Position numbers and translations under genes: made by a program. From positions 1 to 64,000 of the forward strand of contig JAHFVD010000020.1 of assembly GCA_023264735.1 (NCBI GenBank): a stretch of 64,000 bases of DNA, read 5' to 3'. The notes below the pieces were generated by a model, which made no database searches, was not told the origin of the DNA, and saw only the letters and a list, made by a program, of their open reading frames with translations. Source of the stretch: Mycobacterium sp. GTDB lineage: Bacteria; Actinomycetota; Actinomycetes; Mycobacteriales; Mycobacteriaceae. This document shows positions 61,470 through 64,000 of the stretch, in pieces; positions within the stretch are counted from its first letter, which is position 1; every line of letters begins with the position of its first letter.

Positions 61470-62033
61470 CTAACAACCAGGCTGTAGTACCGAGCGAATG
61501 TAACCGGCGGTCTGATAGAGGTACTGATAGGCCCATAGCGTGGGAGATATCGTTGCTGGGCTGGCGACCATGATGAGGTTTCCGTCGAAGCATTCTTGAA
61601 GGATGTGACGGGCCCGGGAGATATGCGGGCGGAAAGTCACCACGATGACCGTTCGCCAGCCATTTTGTTTGGCGAGTCTGCGAAGCTCTCGTGCTTCGCC
61701 CTTTGTGGTACCCGGATCGGGAATGAAGCATTGCAGCCTGAGTCCGTCAGGCGGCTTGGCGCAGGTCTTACTCAGCCAGGGGTCGTTGGGACCGTTTGGA
61801 TTCGATGCCACAACCGTGGGTGCCCAGCCCTGTAGTCCGAGGTCCATGCCGAAGGGATAGCGATCGTAGGTCGGGCCGCCGAGGATGAAGATCGCGTCGG
61901 CATGGCGTAGCGGGTCGGTCTGCGGCCGGACATACACCGGCCAGCCGGCCATCGCGGCGATTGTCACCAGCGCACAGATGAACACCAGCCACCGCAGCGG
62001 GCGGCGTGGTCGCGATGTTCCACTGCGTTTCAA
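61470..62033 (-). CDS. YdcF/DUF218 membrane protein
   Basis: A 187-residue protein: N-terminal membrane helix (about 13-32) and a DUF218 domain with the nucleotide/sugar-binding signature ADAIFILGGPTYDRYPFGMD, ending GEARELRRLAKQNGWRTVIV, then TFRPHISRARHILQECF. DUF218 proteins are common in envelope-polysaccharide clusters and include ElyC and SanA; their chemistry is unclear. It lies 51 bp upstream of the acetyltransferase gene on the same strand. Confidence 0.87.
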   Translation of the reverse strand: MKRSGTSRPRRPLRWLVFICALVTIAAMAGWPVYVRPQTDPLRHADAIFILGGPTYDRYPFGMDLGLQGWAPTVVASNPNGPNDPWLSKTCAKPPDGLRLQCFIPDPGTTKGEARELRRLAKQNGWRTVIVVTFRPHISRARHILQECFDGNLIMVASPATISPTLWAYQYLYQTAGYIRSVLQPGC

Positions 62034-62312
62034 TAGGCCAGCAACCTAGCGGAGTCCCGCGACTGCGACGTCGGACGGGAGCTACTTGCTGGCACTGCGT
62101 CACTTTATCTCTGCTTGCTGGTGGATCGCCGATGTCGATCGGGCCCCGGGGGTTCGGGCTGATCGGAACGTGGCCTGCGCCCAGATCGGGTCGCCGGTCG
62201 CGCTGCACACGTTGATGACACCGTCGGTTGGCAGCCACCTAGCGTCGCTGCTAAGCTCCCGATTTGGCGAGTTGACGTCGATAGCGCGCAGGCATCACTT
62301 TGAGGGATACGG
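62034..62312. other. divergent intergenic region
   Basis: About 280 bp between the DUF218 gene and the second carrier-protein gene. A TTGACG near 62271 lies within reach of the carrier start but has no convincing -10. No gene or strong repeat was recognised. Confidence 0.4.
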
Positions 62313-62582
62313 GTGGACGAGCAGGTTCGTACGGAATTAATGGATTTCATCGTCTCGAACTATTTGTTTGGCGATGTATCGCGAACTCCGGCGAATGACG
62401 ATTCCTTGGTGGAGGGAGGCGTCATCGACTCCACGGGGGTGCTGGAGCTGATCGAATTTCTTGAAGAGCATTTTGCCATAGAGGTACATGAGACTGAAAC
62501 GGTACCTCAGAATTTGGACACCATTTCTAATCTCACACATTTCATCACGACTAAGAAATCCAAACACGAACCGAGCCATTAA
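62313..62582 (+). CDS. acyl carrier protein (second carrier)
   Basis: An 89-residue ACP-fold protein. The attachment site is EGGVIDSTGVLELIEFLEEH, with Ser40 in the DS motif, followed by an acidic recognition helix and AIEVHETETVPQNLDTISNL. GTG start at 62313. It is unlike the carrier at 28251, having a DS site rather than the LSS site, and resembles carriers that work with stand-alone acyl-AMP ligases. The acyl-AMP ligase 700 bp downstream is its likely loader. Confidence 0.9.
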   Translation: MDEQVRTELMDFIVSNYLFGDVSRTPANDDSLVEGGVIDSTGVLELIEFLEEHFAIEVHETETVPQNLDTISNLTHFITTKKSKHEPSH

Positions 62583-62694
62583 TGCGCCGGCCGTTCTCGC
62601 AGTTCCGTTGCGGACGGCCCATCTCGGCATCTGCATGGGATTCCGAGGGTTCGGGAGCTACGTCATGCTTCGATGCCCACTTGGAGTATAAGAA

Positions 62695-62723
62695 TTGACA
62701 GGGCCACTCAGCTAACAATATCC
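62695..62723 (+). promoter_or_regulatory. possible promoter for the VOC gene
   Basis: A perfect -35 TTGACA at 62695-62700 is followed after 17-18 bp by ATATCC/TATCCC, a weak -10. It lies about 25 bp before the VOC start in an AT-rich patch. Confidence 0.35.
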
Positions 62724-62748
62724 CATAATATGGAGCAGCGACTCAGCC

Positions 62749-63162
62749 ATGATTATCGATCACATTTGCTTTGCTGTCGGCGACATTCAGGAGGGAATTT
62801 CCTACTGGAACCGCACTTTTGGTTACGACCAAATGACCGACGTGGTGGAAAATTCAAGGCAGGGCGTGAAGGTCGTTTTCCTGCACAAGGATGGCAGTCT
62901 GGCAATCAAGTTGATCGAGCCCTTGGCGGGTAATGATTCGCTGCTGAAATTCGTTCGTCAAGGTGGAGGGTATCATCATATTTGTTTCAAATGTGATGAT
63001 CTTGGCGAGCAAATGGAGGAGTTGAAAGCAAAGGGATTGCGCACGCTGGTTCCGCCGCAGCCCGGGGAGGCTTTCAACAATCACGACATTGCGTTTATGC
63101 GCGCCAAGTACGCTCTCAATTTCGAGTTGATCGACACCGATGAGCGAGCGAGCGTGCTGTGA
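62749..63162 (+). CDS. VOC-superfamily (methylmalonyl-CoA epimerase-like) protein
   Basis: A 137-residue vicinal-oxygen-chelate protein: IDHICFAVGDIQEGISYWNR, central VVFLHKDGSLAIKLIEP, then GGGYHHICFKCDDLGEQMEE and NFELIDT. His in DHICF, His in YHHICF and Glu in FELID match the metal ligands of methylmalonyl-CoA epimerases. It may epimerise or isomerise an acyl thioester carried by the neighbouring ACP. Position between the carrier and the AMP ligase supports a thioester substrate. Confidence 0.85.
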   Translation: MIIDHICFAVGDIQEGISYWNRTFGYDQMTDVVENSRQGVKVVFLHKDGSLAIKLIEPLAGNDSLLKFVRQGGGYHHICFKCDDLGEQMEELKAKGLRTLVPPQPGEAFNNHDIAFMRAKYALNFELIDTDERASVL

Positions 63163-63286
63163 TTGCAACATCATGGGGACATGCCGTCGCAGCGCTGGGG
63201 TGACACCGCCTGAGGTGTCGGAGGCGCCGTCCCGGTAAGGGGTTCAGGTTGCTGAGACGGCAACGTGACAGGGAGGAGGTTTCACC

Positions 63287-64000
63287 GTGAACACCAGCGA
63301 CTATCTCTTGGGGGCTGCCGCACCAGATGACATCGCATTGGTCGACGGGGGAGTCAACCACTCCTACGGTGAACTTCGTTTCGCCGCGTCGAAGCTCGCG
63401 GCCCAGTTGTCCGCGCTTGGACTGCAACCGGGCTCCCGGGTGGGAATCCTGGGTGTCAATTCCGTCTTCTGGGTCGCCGCATATCTGGCCATCATGAAGC
63501 TCGGCCTGGTCGCGGTACCATTTTCTGACAAGGCCACCCTTGACGAAACCCGTCGCAACGCTGACCTGGTCGGCTGCGCGGCGGCGATGATCGACCGCCG
63601 CTCTCTGCGTCGGTTCGGGCCGGCGTTCGACGACGTACCTGTGATCACCGATGAGTCGTTGACTTCGGACCTTGAGCCGTTTTGGCCCTCCGCGTCGCTG
63701 AGCGATCCGCATGCGGATGCCGTCCTGATGTTCACTTCGGGTACCACGAGCGCGCCCAAGGCGGTCCGCGTCACGCACACCAATATTCAGGCCAATACTG
63801 AATCCATCGCCAGCTACCTCGATTTGTGCAGCACCGACCGGGCGCTCGTGATTCTGCCATTTTTCTACTGCTACGGAGCGTCGTTACTCCACACTCACTT
63901 GCGACGCGGGGCCCGCGTCGTGCTGTGCAATTCGTTCGTCTTCCCGGAGACGGCCACCGATATGCTCGAAGAACAGGGCTGCACCGTTTTCGCGGGGGTG
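63287..64000 (+). CDS. acyl-AMP ligase / AMP-dependent synthetase (C-terminus cut by window edge)
   Basis: The first 238 residues of an ANL-superfamily enzyme are visible. The A3 (P-loop) motif is MFTSGTTSAPKAVRVTH; upstream GVNSVFWVAAYLAIMKLGLV, then AVPFSDKATLDE is typical of the N-terminal domain, and LVILPFFYCYGASLLHTHLR matches the A4-A5 region. It activates a carboxylic acid as acyl-AMP, and the nearby ACP is the probable acceptor. GTG start at 63287 follows a strong GGGAGGAGG. The substrate cannot be read because the specificity pocket is mostly outside the window. Confidence 0.92.
   Translation, partial: MNTSDYLLGAAAPDDIALVDGGVNHSYGELRFAASKLAAQLSALGLQPGSRVGILGVNSVFWVAAYLAIMKLGLVAVPFSDKATLDETRRNADLVGCAAAMIDRRSLRRFGPAFDDVPVITDESLTSDLEPFWPSASLSDPHADAVLMFTSGTTSAPKAVRVTHTNIQANTESIASYLDLCSTDRALVILPFFYCYGASLLHTHLRRGARVVLCNSFVFPETATDMLEEQGCTVFAGV

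Overview
This window comes from a high-GC actinobacterium, almost certainly a mycobacterium (Mycolicibacterium-type). The left half carries a recognisable mycobacterial chromosomal neighbourhood: pcd, a DUF1338/HglS gene, lrpA, lat, rsbW-sigF, accA3, sufE-like, sseA, maf, accE5 and accD5. This matches the Mycobacterium tuberculosis Rv3293-Rv3280 region in order, read in the opposite direction. Family assignments were made by reading motifs and recalling families; no database search was run.

Layout. (1) 1-9.5 kb: accessory metabolism and regulation. There is a minus-strand operon for ferredoxin, ferredoxin reductase, cytochrome P450 and a LuxR/AAA regulator (cut by the left edge). It is followed by a hemophore-like secreted protein, an epoxide hydrolase, two TetR regulators and a small monooxygenase-domain protein. 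(2) 9.5-14.3 kb: lysine catabolism, with lysine 6-aminotransferase (lat) and its LrpA regulator divergent from hglS and pcd; a perfect inverted repeat lies in front of lat. (3) 14.3-18.9 kb: the SigF stress locus. rsbW-sigF sit behind a textbook SigF promoter, a second SigF promoter serves small stress proteins, and a broken STAS (anti-anti-sigma) gene faces sigF. (4) 18.9-25.9 kb: the acyl-CoA carboxylase cluster accD5-accE5-maf-sseA-sufE-accA3.

(5) 25.9-64 kb: where M. tuberculosis has birA next to accD5, this genome has at least 38 kb of different DNA, still open at the right edge. It begins with a thiotemplate-like module: a class II aaRS-like amino acid:carrier-protein ligase and an acyl-CoA dehydrogenase on one strand, and a carrier protein, DUF1839 protein, GH2-like glycosidase and AcpS-like phosphopantetheinyl transferase translationally coupled on the other. 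It continues as a large exopolysaccharide locus. That locus holds gmd and an fcl homologue (GDP-6-deoxyhexose), a GT26-GT2-GT2 fusion, four further glycosyltransferases, two flippases and two O-antigen ligase/polymerase-like proteins. It also has three tandem Wzz-like chain-length proteins, two SGNH hydrolases, two hexapeptide acetyltransferases, an FkbM methyltransferase, a PhyH-type oxygenase and three differently exported glycoside hydrolases (Tat, lipoprotein, Sec). At the right edge a second carrier protein, a VOC epimerase-like protein and an acyl-AMP ligase (cut) start another acyl-activation module.

Interpretation (inference): the island makes, modifies, exports and trims a deoxyhexose-containing surface polysaccharide, and the two carrier-protein modules may supply aminoacyl or acyl groups, either as decorations or as a separate small product. 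No initiating polyprenyl-phosphate sugar-1-phosphate transferase and no bacterial tyrosine kinase were seen in the window. No tRNA, rRNA, transposase, integrase or CRISPR array was seen.
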